Below are positions 9,510 to 17,194 of a stretch of 64,000 bases of DNA, piece after piece. The DNA is from Herbaspirillum sp. meg3. GTDB lineage: Bacteria > Pseudomonadota > Gammaproteobacteria > Burkholderiales > Burkholderiaceae_D. The DNA is taken from positions 2,542,001 through 2,606,000 of the forward strand of contig NZ_CP022736.1 of NCBI RefSeq assembly GCF_002257565.1, in the 5' to 3' direction. The notes under the pieces were generated by a model, which was not told where the DNA came from, searched no databases, and worked only from the letters and a program-made list of their open reading frames with translations. A program made the translations under genes and the position numbers. How positions within the stretch are numbered: position 1 is the first letter of the stretch; the number at the start of each line of letters is the position of its first letter.

Positions 9510-9670
9510 TTGTATTGAATTTTAAACGAATTAAATAAATTTGCAAATTTAATGTTTAATTTGTTAAAATTAATTTATTCGGTATATTTCAAGTGATCAC
9601 CTGCCGTAAGGCAACTTAATGCCGCCATTATGGGGTGAAACACTCAAATCTGAAAGGGCAGGGAGAAAAC
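9510..9670. promoter_or_regulatory. AT-rich divergent promoter region with a 14-bp palindrome
   Basis: This gap separates the two divergent signalling operons. Between about 9515 and 9590 it is very AT-rich, with runs such as TTTAATGTTTAATTTG, and contains the perfect palindrome AAATTTGCAAATTT (9537-9550). Such a stretch can hold promoters in both directions and is a typical target of nucleoid proteins of the H-NS type. An autoregulatory site for the HTH/receiver protein encoded next to it is also possible. No -35/-10 pair is clear enough to mark. A good ribosome-binding site (AGGGAGA) precedes the plus-strand start at 9671. Confidence 0.45.
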
Positions 9671-10015
9671 ATGAAAAACAACGAAATCGTTAGTGCGATT
9701 GATATTGCTGAGTTTTCTCGCCACATACGTGAGGCGCGGCTTTCGTTTGTCCATGCGCTTCTGGAAGAGTGCTGGCTGTTGCAGCAGCGTATTGAAATAG
9801 AAAAATTGGCTTCAACACTGAAGTTGGTTGAGTTCGTCTGGGTCGACACAACGGACGCCATCGATACGGCGCAGCAACCCTTGACCCATGATGTGGCAAC
9901 GTTATTGGGCGAATTGACTACGACACTCGATAGTTTGCAACAAATAGACTACGTATTGAACGACCTCAGCGTCTCTGTCGGCAAGGACCAAATCCCTTTT
10001 GGGAGCATGTTGTGA
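9671..10015 (+). CDS. Small helical protein of unknown function, coupled to hybrid kinase
   Basis: The start at 9671 (MKNNEIVSAIDIAEFSRHI) is chosen because AGGGAGA lies six bases before it; an in-frame ATG at 9635 has no such site. The 114-residue protein has no recognisable motif, signal peptide or membrane segment. It appears mostly alpha-helical, with leucine-rich helices (LEECWLLQQRIEIEKLASTLKL and VATLLGELTTTLDSLQQI). Its stop overlaps the GTG start of the hybrid kinase gene (10012-10015), so the two are probably translated together in fixed ratio. A regulatory partner of the kinase is plausible from position alone. Confidence 0.75.
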   Translation: MKNNEIVSAIDIAEFSRHIREARLSFVHALLEECWLLQQRIEIEKLASTLKLVEFVWVDTTDAIDTAQQPLTHDVATLLGELTTTLDSLQQIDYVLNDLSVSVGKDQIPFGSML

Positions 10016-12924
10016 TTCAACAGCTGGCCGGTGCGGCAACAGTGCGTAGGCCAATGGGCGCCCGGCACTTATTTTTTCTGACCGGGATCTTGTTATCTGT
10101 CGGCATGCTATGCGGCAGTATTTATCTGGCAAATTTCGAAAACCAGCGCATTGAAGCAGTTCGCGTTCAGCGCGGTGCCGATGCGGCGCGAGTGCTTTCT
10201 TTGCAGGCGTCGGCAGTGTTGTCTGCGCTTGATGACAGCGCAGAACTGTTGGCTGCCGCCAATCTGGCTGGCGCTACACCGGTTGCGTCGTCGTCGGAAT
10301 CGAGAAAAAAGCTACTGCAATGGAAGTCCCTCTCTTTGCTTGATCAGGATCAGCGCGTACTGAGAAGTTCAGAGCCGCTGGCTCGGGACACCTATATTGA
10401 TTTGAAAAATCTTGGCTTCATGCGGCCCTTGTCCGACATACTGGCTCCGGGAAAACCGTTGCTTGTCGGCGGCACGTATTTGATTCCGTTCGCGCGCCTG
10501 GTGCGGGTGGGATCCGATCGGATTCTGATGTTGGCCATGCTTGATCCTGCCGTGTTTTTTTCCGGACTGGACAGAGGCGAAGAGTCCGCGTTGTCCTATA
10601 CGGCTTTGCTTGATAGCGACGGCGATGTCCTTGGCGCTTCTGATGATAAAGACAGGCTAATCGGTCAGCACTATTCGGTAGGTGTGATGTTGACGCAGTT
10701 ATTGCGCGACACCAGTCATCCGCATGATCGCCACGGGCGCTTCAACATGGAGTCGCCGATGGCGAGCGACTCCTCGCTGGTCAGCTACCAGTTTCTGCCC
10801 AAATTCCCAATCACCGCGATAGCCGTTCAGTCCGCTGCGCCCGTCAACACGGTGACGGCACTCATCAGACTGGCATGGGCCGGCGGCACAATTGCAGTGG
10901 TCATGCTGATATTTAGTCTGTTTCTTTGGCGCTTCATGCGCCAGCGGGCTGATGTGGAATCTCAGTTGCACAGCGCGAGAGAGGCGGCAGATAACGCCAA
11001 CTCGTCGCGCGGAGAATTTTTGTCGACAATGAGCCATGAGATCCGCACGCCAATGAACGCGATCATTGGTATGGCCGGCTTGATCCGAACCACGCAGTTG
11101 GATGCACAGCAAGATAGTTTTGCAAAAGGAATTGAGGATTCTGCGCAAGCGCTGATGCACATCGTCGACGACGTTCTTGATTTCTCGAAGATTGATGCGG
11201 GTAAGTTAAAAATCGAAGCGCTTGAGCTTGATCTGCTTGCGATCGTGGAAGCCAGCGTCGATGTCTTGGCGACGCGGGCATACGAGAAGGGGTTGCGGTT
11301 AAGCAGTTACGTCGATCCTCGCGTACCGGCGTTGCTGCGTGGAGATCCTGGCCGTCTGAGGCAAGTGCTGCTGAACTTGCTGGGCAATGCCATCAAGTTT
11401 ACCTCCGCCGGTGAAGTTTCCATTCAGGTTCAGCTTGTCGGTGAGGTTCCTGGACATTGCCGAATTCATGTTCAAGTCAGCGATACGGGGATTGGTATCA
11501 ACAAACAAACGCAGGAAAAACTATTCATGCCATTTTCGCAGGCAGACGGTTCCGTGACCCGCAAATACGGCGGGACCGGATTAGGTCTTTCGATCTGCAA
11601 GCGATTGATTGGTCTGATGGATGGGGAGATTGGCGTCGAAAGCGAATACGGATCCGGATCGACGTTCTGGTTTGAATTGTCGCTGCCAATCATTCAATCC
11701 GGACCGTCGCCGGAGTACATGGCTGGTGAGCTGCTGTTGATCGCTCCGGATGATGAAGCGACACGTGCATTGCGTAGATACGCAGAGGTGAGAGGGATAA
11801 CCGTACATCGTGCACTGACCCTTGAGCAAGGGAGGCAATTGCTGCACAGACTTGCGTCCAACGTCATGGCTGTCGTCGACACCGCCATGCCTGATTTTTC
11901 CTTGCCGGTGTTTACGCAGATTCGTCGCGAATGGCACGCGGTGAATACCTGGTTGCTTCTCACGAAAGACGAGGATATGCGTGAAGACATAGGTGCGCAG
12001 GTAAATGTTCCTCTTTTGTCCCTTCCGATCAAAAGGTCGGTTTTTTATCGCGCACTGTCGGGAAATGCTACGTCTCTTGGCTCTGATGCGGCAATGGTTC
12101 AGGGGAGTGCCAGGTCAGCTGGCGCTGTCTTCGAGAAGGCAGACAGCGACGTGCTGATTTTATTGGTGGAAGACAATCCCATGAATCAAAAAGTTGCGAT
12201 TCATCAATTGCAACTGCTTGGTTATGAGGCAGATGTTGCCGCCGATGGGCAAGAGGCATTGGTGATGTTGGAGCGCAATAGCTATGCGGCAGTGTTAATG
12301 GATTGTCAGATGCCTGGAATGGATGGGTTTGAGGCGACACGACGCATCCGTGCACGCGAGCATACGAGTGGAAAACACATTCCAATCATTGCGATGACCG
12401 CCAATGCCATGACCGGCGATCGCGAACGATGTCTTGAAGCGGGTATGGACGATTATCTCAGTAAGCCAATTTTGCGTGATCGGCTGGATGATACTTTGTC
12501 TAAATATGTGTGCCGGAACGCATCAAACATACTGAGCGCAGTGCGTTCATCGAGTGCTGTGAGTCCAGCTCCCGGGGGCGCACAGGAGATTCTCGATATG
12601 ACGCGCTTGCTGGAATTGTTCGATGACGACCGTGGCGCGATGCAGGCAATGCTGGCGTTTTTTATCACCAATACCCGTCCTCTCCTGGTGGAGTTGAAAG
12701 CGGCTGTCGCAACGGATGATTTTGCAGCCGCCATCGATTTGCTGCATCGATTAATTGGCTCATGCAGCAATTTGGGCGCCGCGCAGATGACGGTTCTTGC
12801 AAACGAGGGGGATGCTGCGGCCAGACTGCAGGACGGCGACCGCCTGCGTCAACTTGGGAATGCGTTAATTCAGGCATTTCAAATCCTGGAGCAACGCACT
12901 AACGAAATGAAAGAAACAATATGA
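10012..12924 (+). CDS. Hybrid sensor histidine kinase with degenerate receiver, receiver and Hpt domain
   Basis: Translation starts at a GTG at 10012 that overlaps the previous stop by four bases. The 970-residue protein has membrane segments near residues 20-42 and 288-308 flanking a periplasmic sensor, then HisKA (TMSHEIRTPMNAIIG, His near 342) and HATPase_c (VSDTGIGINK, YGGTGLGLSICKRL). A first receiver-like region (about 575-680) lacks a normal acidic pocket and appears degenerate. The second receiver is complete (LLVEDNPMNQK, Asp in VLMDCQMPGMDGF near 764). The C-terminus is an Hpt domain with His near 912 in LLHRLIGSCSNLGA, where the usual Lys-Gly is Ile-Gly. It heads a coupled unit with an HD-GYP protein, its likely phosphorylation target. 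Confidence 0.92.
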   Translation: MIQQLAGAATVRRPMGARHLFFLTGILLSVGMLCGSIYLANFENQRIEAVRVQRGADAARVLSLQASAVLSALDDSAELLAAANLAGATPVASSSESRKKLLQWKSLSLLDQDQRVLRSSEPLARDTYIDLKNLGFMRPLSDILAPGKPLLVGGTYLIPFARLVRVGSDRILMLAMLDPAVFFSGLDRGEESALSYTALLDSDGDVLGASDDKDRLIGQHYSVGVMLTQLLRDTSHPHDRHGRFNMESPMASDSSLVSYQFLPKFPITAIAVQSAAPVNTVTALIRLAWAGGTIAVVMLIFSLFLWRFMRQRADVESQLHSAREAADNANSSRGEFLSTMSHEIRTPMNAIIGMAGLIRTTQLDAQQDSFAKGIEDSAQALMHIVDDVLDFSKIDAGKLKIEALELDLLAIVEASVDVLATRAYEKGLRLSSYVDPRVPALLRGDPGRLRQVLLNLLGNAIKFTSAGEVSIQVQLVGEVPGHCRIHVQVSDTGIGINKQTQEKLFMPFSQADGSVTRKYGGTGLGLSICKRLIGLMDGEIGVESEYGSGSTFWFELSLPIIQSGPSPEYMAGELLLIAPDDEATRALRRYAEVRGITVHRALTLEQGRQLLHRLASNVMAVVDTAMPDFSLPVFTQIRREWHAVNTWLLLTKDEDMREDIGAQVNVPLLSLPIKRSVFYRALSGNATSLGSDAAMVQGSARSAGAVFEKADSDVLILLVEDNPMNQKVAIHQLQLLGYEADVAADGQEALVMLERNSYAAVLMDCQMPGMDGFEATRRIRAREHTSGKHIPIIAMTANAMTGDRERCLEAGMDDYLSKPILRDRLDDTLSKYVCRNASNILSAVRSSSAVSPAPGGAQEILDMTRLLELFDDDRGAMQAMLAFFITNTRPLLVELKAAVATDDFAAAIDLLHRLIGSCSNLGAAQMTVLANEGDAAARLQDGDRLRQLGNALIQAFQILEQRTNEMKETI

Positions 12925-13970
12925 ATGTCCTGATTGTTGACGATGATCGTACCAACCTGGCTTTGTTCTCGCACCTCCTGGAAGATATCCCGGATGCGAC
13001 GATATTTGAGGCGTCAGACCCGAACGAAGCCCTGACCTGGTGTCAGGAACATGATACGGATCTGCTGTTGCTCGACTACATGATGCCGAAGATGGATGGC
13101 TTCACATTCCTTCAGCAATTTCGAGATTTGTCGGGGCAGGATCATGTCCCGGTCATCATGATTACGGCAGACGCCAAGACCGCTGTTAAACACGCAGCCT
13201 TGGAGCTGAGTGCCAATGACTTTTTGACCAAGCCCGTAAACAAAGCCGAACTGCGTTCCCGGGTCAGCAATATGCTGACGTTGCGCAAAGCACAATTGCA
13301 TCAGGTCGGACTGACGCGCAATCTTAAGCGAGAAGTGAAAGCGGTCGAAGAGAGGCTGCGAGAAAGCGAGCAGGGCACGGCCAATCGTCTCACGGCTGCC
13401 GCGCAATATCGCGACCCGGAAACCGGCGCTCACTTGCTCCGCATGGCTAACTATGCGCGTCTTATCGCTGCCAACCTTGGTTTGTCTGAGGAGGAACAAA
13501 ATGATATTTATGATGCTGCTCCCTTGCATGATATAGGGAAAATCGGCATTCCTGATCATATCTTGCTCAAGCCCGGACGCCTGGATTGTGCAGAAATGGC
13601 AATCATGCGAACCCATCCAACGATTGGCGCGCACATTCTCAAAGATGACAGTTCGAAGCTGATGTGCAATGCGTCGGCCATCGCGCTGTCGCATCATGAA
13701 AAGTTCGATGGAAGCGGCTATCCCCAGGGCTTGGCAGGTGAAGATATTCCCCTCTATGGACGTATTGTTGCAGTCGCCGACGTATTCGATGCGCTGACTT
13801 CAACCCGGCCGTACAAGGCAGCCTGGAGTATCGACAGAGCAGTCGCCTGGGTAAGGCAAAATGCCGGGAGTCATTTTGATCCGCTGTGTGTCGATGCGTT
13901 GCTAACTGATCCAGGCAAGATCCTGGAAATCATCGATGCGCATCAGGACGAGGAAGGCTACGTATCATGA
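12921..13970 (+). CDS. Receiver/HD-GYP response regulator, c-di-GMP phosphodiesterase (RpfG-like)
   Basis: The ATG overlaps the kinase stop (ATGA at 12921-12924). The 349-residue protein has an N-terminal receiver (LIVDDDRTN, Asp in LLLLDYMMPKMDGF, Lys in FLTKPVNK) and an HD-GYP domain from about residue 155. Key catalytic motifs are intact: HDIGKIGIPD, the HHEKFDGSGYP signature that names the family, and VADVFDALTS. HD-GYP proteins hydrolyse cyclic di-GMP. The pairing with a hybrid kinase matches the RpfC/RpfG arrangement, although this kinase has a periplasmic sensor region rather than the multi-helix RpfC sensor. The next gene overlaps by four bases. Confidence 0.94.
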   Translation: MNVLIVDDDRTNLALFSHLLEDIPDATIFEASDPNEALTWCQEHDTDLLLLDYMMPKMDGFTFLQQFRDLSGQDHVPVIMITADAKTAVKHAALELSANDFLTKPVNKAELRSRVSNMLTLRKAQLHQVGLTRNLKREVKAVEERLRESEQGTANRLTAAAQYRDPETGAHLLRMANYARLIAANLGLSEEEQNDIYDAAPLHDIGKIGIPDHILLKPGRLDCAEMAIMRTHPTIGAHILKDDSSKLMCNASAIALSHHEKFDGSGYPQGLAGEDIPLYGRIVAVADVFDALTSTRPYKAAWSIDRAVAWVRQNAGSHFDPLCVDALLTDPGKILEIIDAHQDEEGYVS

Positions 13971-14866
13971 GCGACAAGATCAATTTCGATGAAATAAAAG
14001 AAGCCCGGACATTGCCATCGCCAACGGGTGTTGCATTGAACGTGATGAGAATGTGCCGCAGCGACAACGTCTCATTGCCTGATCTGTCCACGCAAATACA
14101 GGCCGATCCGGTGTTGGCGGGTCGCCTCATTCAACTTGCGAATGCAAGCAGAAGGCCGAGAACGCGTCCGGTCGTCGCGGTCTCGACAGAAGTTCTCCTG
14201 CTCATCGGTGTGCAGGCGGTGCGTCAGGTCGCATTAAGTGTCTCACTCATCAATTCATACCAGAACGGCGCCTGTCATAGTTTTGACTACAACCAATTCT
14301 GGTCACGGTCACTGGCCATGGCATGTGTGGCACAAGCCATTGGCGAGCGCCAGCCTATCGCGCCGGCTGCCGAATTGTTCACCTGCGGCCTGCTTGCGGG
14401 TATTGGCCGCCTGGGGCTGGCAGCAGTACGCCCCGACGCTTACGGTGATCTGCTGGAGAAAAACAGCAGCGCAACCGTGGGAGAATTAATGGCCCTGGAG
14501 CGCGATCGTTTTGGCTATGATCGGGTGCAACTGTCTGCCGCCATGATGGACGACTGGAAGATCCCAAGCCTGTTTGTCGATGCCGTTCGTTTTTACAAAA
14601 AACCTATGCTGTCCGGGTGGGAGGAAAGCAATCGGAGGCAGCGATTGGCTCGGCTGCTTAATCTTGCCGCGTTCATTGCCGATATCGACGTTGCTACGGA
14701 GGATGAGAAGCAGGCGTCCATGCCAAGCTTGTTTGAAAAATCGGAGGCGCTGGGCCTGAATATTGAAGAGGTGACGCAGGCTATGAAGGACGCGTCGAAA
14801 GAGTGGATAGGATGGCGAGAGGCTCAACGATTTTCTCAAAGAAGTCCGCAGTCTTTGAGTAGCTGA
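13967..14866 (+). CDS. HDOD domain signalling protein
   Basis: The start overlaps the HD-GYP stop by four bases (13967-13970). The 299-residue protein is a single HDOD domain, a relative of HD phosphohydrolases found in signalling proteins of proteobacteria. Recognisable parts are LPSPTGVALNVMRMC, QADPVLAGRLIQLANAS, the VLLLIGVQAVRQVALSVSL helix and LFTCGLLAGIGRLGLAAVRP, where a true HD enzyme would carry His-Asp metal ligands. It therefore probably acts through protein contacts rather than catalysis. Being last in a kinase/HD-GYP operon, it is likely part of the same c-di-GMP output. Confidence 0.88.
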   Translation: MSDKINFDEIKEARTLPSPTGVALNVMRMCRSDNVSLPDLSTQIQADPVLAGRLIQLANASRRPRTRPVVAVSTEVLLLIGVQAVRQVALSVSLINSYQNGACHSFDYNQFWSRSLAMACVAQAIGERQPIAPAAELFTCGLLAGIGRLGLAAVRPDAYGDLLEKNSSATVGELMALERDRFGYDRVQLSAAMMDDWKIPSLFVDAVRFYKKPMLSGWEESNRRQRLARLLNLAAFIADIDVATEDEKQASMPSLFEKSEALGLNIEEVTQAMKDASKEWIGWREAQRFSQRSPQSLSS

Positions 14867-14882
14867 GGGCGTCAGGTTCTGG

Positions 14883-14926
14883 TATCAGATCTGATATTCA
14901 CACTGATATTCAAGCTGATACTGTCA
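14883..14926. repeat. Palindrome and three imperfect 12-bp direct repeats between convergent genes
   Basis: The 71-base gap between the HDOD gene and the convergent DksA-like gene holds a perfect 14-bp palindrome (TATCAGATCTGATA, 14883-14896). It also holds three direct repeats with a 12-base period: CTGATATTCA at 14891 and 14903, and CTGATACTGT at 14915. GTATCAG at the left can pair with CTGATAC at 14915-14921, giving a possible hairpin. There is no clear T-run, so a terminator role is only a possibility. Confidence 0.5.
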
Positions 14927-14937
14927 GAGAGAAGGGC

Positions 14938-15273
14938 CTAAGCCACATCTCCTTCCTCGTAGACATTCTGGCACGCCAGGCATCGTTTTGCGGTGACATT
15001 CGCCTCCAGCCTGGCATAGTCAATCGGGCATCCGCAATCTACGCATATCCCGTACTGTTCTTCAGCCATGCGTTGACGTGCGGCTTCAATGTCAGTGAGT
15101 TCGTTCAGTTCCATCAGCGTGCGAGCATCACTGACATCGGCAACGTCACAGTCGTCTGCTTGTTCCAGAATATGTAATCGCGCCCTGATGCGGGTGGAAG
15201 TTTCTTGTACGTCCAGAAGCTCTTGCAGATAACGCAATTGTTGCGCGTTAAGATGGTTCATGATGGGATCCAT
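14938..15273 (-). CDS. DksA/TraR-family C4 zinc-finger protein
   Basis: The 111-residue protein ends in a four-cysteine zinc finger, CVDCGCPIDYARLEAN then RCLACQ, typical of the DksA/TraR family. These proteins enter the RNA polymerase secondary channel and adjust promoter output, often together with ppGpp. The N-terminal part is helical (LRYLQELLDVQETSTRIRARL) but shorter than in housekeeping DksA (about 150 residues), and the acidic DxxDxA tip is not obvious, so this is a short paralogue, not dksA itself. ATGs at 15273 and 15261 are both possible starts. A near-consensus FNR box lies about 80 bases upstream. Confidence 0.85.
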   Translation of the reverse strand: MDPIMNHLNAQQLRYLQELLDVQETSTRIRARLHILEQADDCDVADVSDARTLMELNELTDIEAARQRMAEEQYGICVDCGCPIDYARLEANVTAKRCLACQNVYEEGDVA

Positions 15274-15348
15274 TGCACTGATTGACGTTCGATGGCAAAT
15301 TCGACGGGGAAGCCGAATTCATTATCGGAAGTCCTCAAGAGTCAGTTT

Positions 15349-15362
15349 CTGATCCAAATCAA
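15349..15362. promoter_or_regulatory. FNR/Anr-like site upstream of the DksA-like gene
   Basis: CTGAT-CCAA-ATCAA matches nine of ten fixed bases of the FNR/Anr consensus TTGAT-N4-ATCAA. It lies in the 234-base gap between the DksA-like gene (start 15273) and the cytochrome b561 gene (stop at 15508), so it would act on the DksA-like gene. The rest of the gap contains only a GGCGCAGCTCAGCGCC stem (15398-15413), a possible terminator for the b561 gene. Confidence 0.45.
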
Positions 15363-15507
15363 AAAGTACGGATATCCCAGTAAAGAGCATCATCACGGCG
15401 CAGCTCAGCGCCTTTTGTGATTCAGGAGGCGTTTATGCCCTGAAAAAAGTCGTGTCATAGCCGCTTGGGCGGCAGATACCCAAAGCGGCTTAAGAAACAG
15501 GGCGATG

Positions 15508-16026
15508 TCAGAACTTCATGCGTTGAAAAATTCCATCCCGCCGCATGAAATGATGCCAAAGGGCGCCTACGACATGCAGGCCGACCAGAAAGTACACGGC
15601 GTTACCCATTAACTCGTGAACGTCCTGCAGCGTGTCAGACAATTCTGCATTCAGGCCGATAAAGCGGGGGAGCGCCACACCAAAGAACATCACATCTTTT
15701 CCATCTGCCTGCGTAAAGAGAATGCCGCTGATGGGAAGCATGAACATCACCACATACAAGAGGACATGAACGATTCTGGCACTCTGCGTTTGCCATGACG
15801 GACCGTCAAGTTTGGCCGGCGTACCGAATCTCCAGCGTGCGGCCAGCCGGAATACGACAAACAGAAGAATGAGTTGGCCTGCCGTCATATGCACAATCTT
15901 GAGTGTTGCCCGCAAAGGCATGCCTTTCGGAATTTCACCGCGAAGTTCAATCGCTGCCAGTGCGACGGCGAATAGTAAAAACATGAGCCAATGCAGGACC
16001 ACGGATGTCGGATGGTATTTTTTCAT
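15508..16026 (-). CDS. Cytochrome b561 family membrane protein
   Basis: The 172-residue protein has four predicted membrane helices and the histidines expected to bind two b-type hemes: VVLHWLMF in helix 1, KIVHMTAGQL at helix 2, and HELMGNAVYFLVGLHVVGALWHHF in the last two helices. Bacterial b561 proteins move electrons from quinol to periplasmic acceptors or oxygen species. The length is usual for the family (about 175-185). It stands alone on the minus strand between a DksA-like gene and a metal transporter gene, so its partner cannot be read from context. Confidence 0.92.
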   Translation of the reverse strand: MKKYHPTSVVLHWLMFLLFAVALAAIELRGEIPKGMPLRATLKIVHMTAGQLILLFVVFRLAARWRFGTPAKLDGPSWQTQSARIVHVLLYVVMFMLPISGILFTQADGKDVMFFGVALPRFIGLNAELSDTLQDVHELMGNAVYFLVGLHVVGALWHHFMRRDGIFQRMKF

Positions 16027-16108
16027 GCCGTAAATAGGTTGGTTGAACAGGCGAACATATCACTCAAAACGACGTGCCTCGATCGAAAAAGAAGGGTGCT
16101 AACCGGCC

Positions 16109-16816
16109 CTAGATCGCTGTGCCAAAAAAGCTTCCTATGCCGGCCGTCGCCGCCATCGCAAGCGAACTCCAGAAAGTAACCCGGACGGCGCCGTCCCACA
16201 CTTTGGCCCCGCCGGTCTTTGCCGCTACGCCGCCTAAAAACGCAAGTGAACAAAGCGCTGAAACAACAACGGCAGGAATGAGCCATGCCTTCGGTGCCAG
16301 CAGCACGACCGCCAGCGGTAGCGCCGCACCGGCAGCGAAGCTCAATGCAGACACCAAGGCCGCTTGCAAAGGATTGGCCATCGTCGCGTCCGAGATTCCC
16401 AGCTCGTCGCGCGCATGGGCGCCGAGGGCATCATGCTCCATGAGCTTTTCTGCAACCTGGCTCGCCATATGATGATCAAGCCCTCGTCGCATGTAAATTG
16501 CTGTCAACTCGCGATGCTCGCCATGAAAATCGGTTTCCAGTTCTGCGCGTTCTTGCTCCAGCGCCGCTTTTTCACTATCGGCCTGAGAATGTACGGAGAC
16601 ATATTCGCCGGTCGCCATCGACATTGCTCCGGCGACGAGCCCGGAGATCCCGGTCAGGACTGCGGTTTCATGTGATACCTGTGCAGCAAGGACACCTGTC
16701 AAGAGACTTGCGGTAGAGACAATGCCATCGTTGGCGCCGAGCACGGCAGCACGAAGCCATCCTATTGCATCAATACGATGACGCTCTGAGTGGCGTTTGG
16801 AAAGAACGTGGCTCAT
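16109..16816 (-). CDS. VIT1/CCC1-family membrane transporter
   Basis: The start at 16816 (MSHVLSKRHSERHRID) is preferred to the ATG 93 bases further upstream because GAGAA lies just before it and the shorter form matches the family. The 235-residue protein has about five membrane helices, with the family signatures WLRAAVLGANDGIVSTASLLTG, VAGAMSMATGEYVSVHSQAD and a cytosolic helical region rich in Glu (EKAALEQERAELETDF and ELTAIYMRRGL), which in VIT1 binds metal. Family members move Fe2+ or Mn2+ out of the cytosol. No ferritin-like domain is attached. Iron or manganese detoxification is the likely role. Confidence 0.9.
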   Translation of the reverse strand: MSHVLSKRHSERHRIDAIGWLRAAVLGANDGIVSTASLLTGVLAAQVSHETAVLTGISGLVAGAMSMATGEYVSVHSQADSEKAALEQERAELETDFHGEHRELTAIYMRRGLDHHMASQVAEKLMEHDALGAHARDELGISDATMANPLQAALVSALSFAAGAALPLAVVLLAPKAWLIPAVVVSALCSLAFLGGVAAKTGGAKVWDGAVRVTFWSSLAMAATAGIGSFFGTAI

Positions 16817-17194
16817 GCAATTCTCAACCAGTATGTGTAGTGAGTGCGATTGTAGTGAGCGCCACTGCAAATGACCATCAGAGATGACCTGAATTGTTGT
16901 GAGACGCATTTTTATTTGAGATGGACTTAGGGCCTGTCAACAATGAATTTGTGAGACGCGACGACCTTGGCGTGGTCGTTGCGAACTGTAGGATGATCCT
17001 ATGCAATCTCCTTTGATATAGGTCAAGGTGTCGATGATGGGGAGCCGATAGACTTGCTCCTGTCACGCTGCCCGCTATGTCTCGCCGGTGCGGCAATTTT
17101 GCGCAGTCACATCCGGAGCTAAATAAATGGTGGTATCAGCAATGTCGATGATCACCCCGCCGGCTGCCGGATTGGGCGCGCAACGGCTGTATGC
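16817..17194. other. 378-base divergent intergenic region
   Basis: The stretch separates the VIT1-type gene (minus) from the cbb3 maturation operon (plus). I see no supportable gene in it. It contains a small hairpin (ACGACC-ttggcgt-GGTCGT, about 16959-16977), the FNR-like site listed separately and a GC-rich segment leading to the plus-strand start. Promoters for both directions must lie here, but no sigma-70 pair is clear. Confidence 0.55.
17013..17026. promoter_or_regulatory. FNR/Anr-like box upstream of the cco maturation operon
   Basis: TTGAT-ATAG-GTCAA matches nine of ten fixed positions of TTGAT-N4-ATCAA. It lies about 170 bases upstream of the TauE/SafE-like gene that begins the ccoI-ccoS operon. 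Since a perfect box precedes ccoN, control of both operons by the same oxygen-sensing regulator is likely. Confidence 0.6.
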
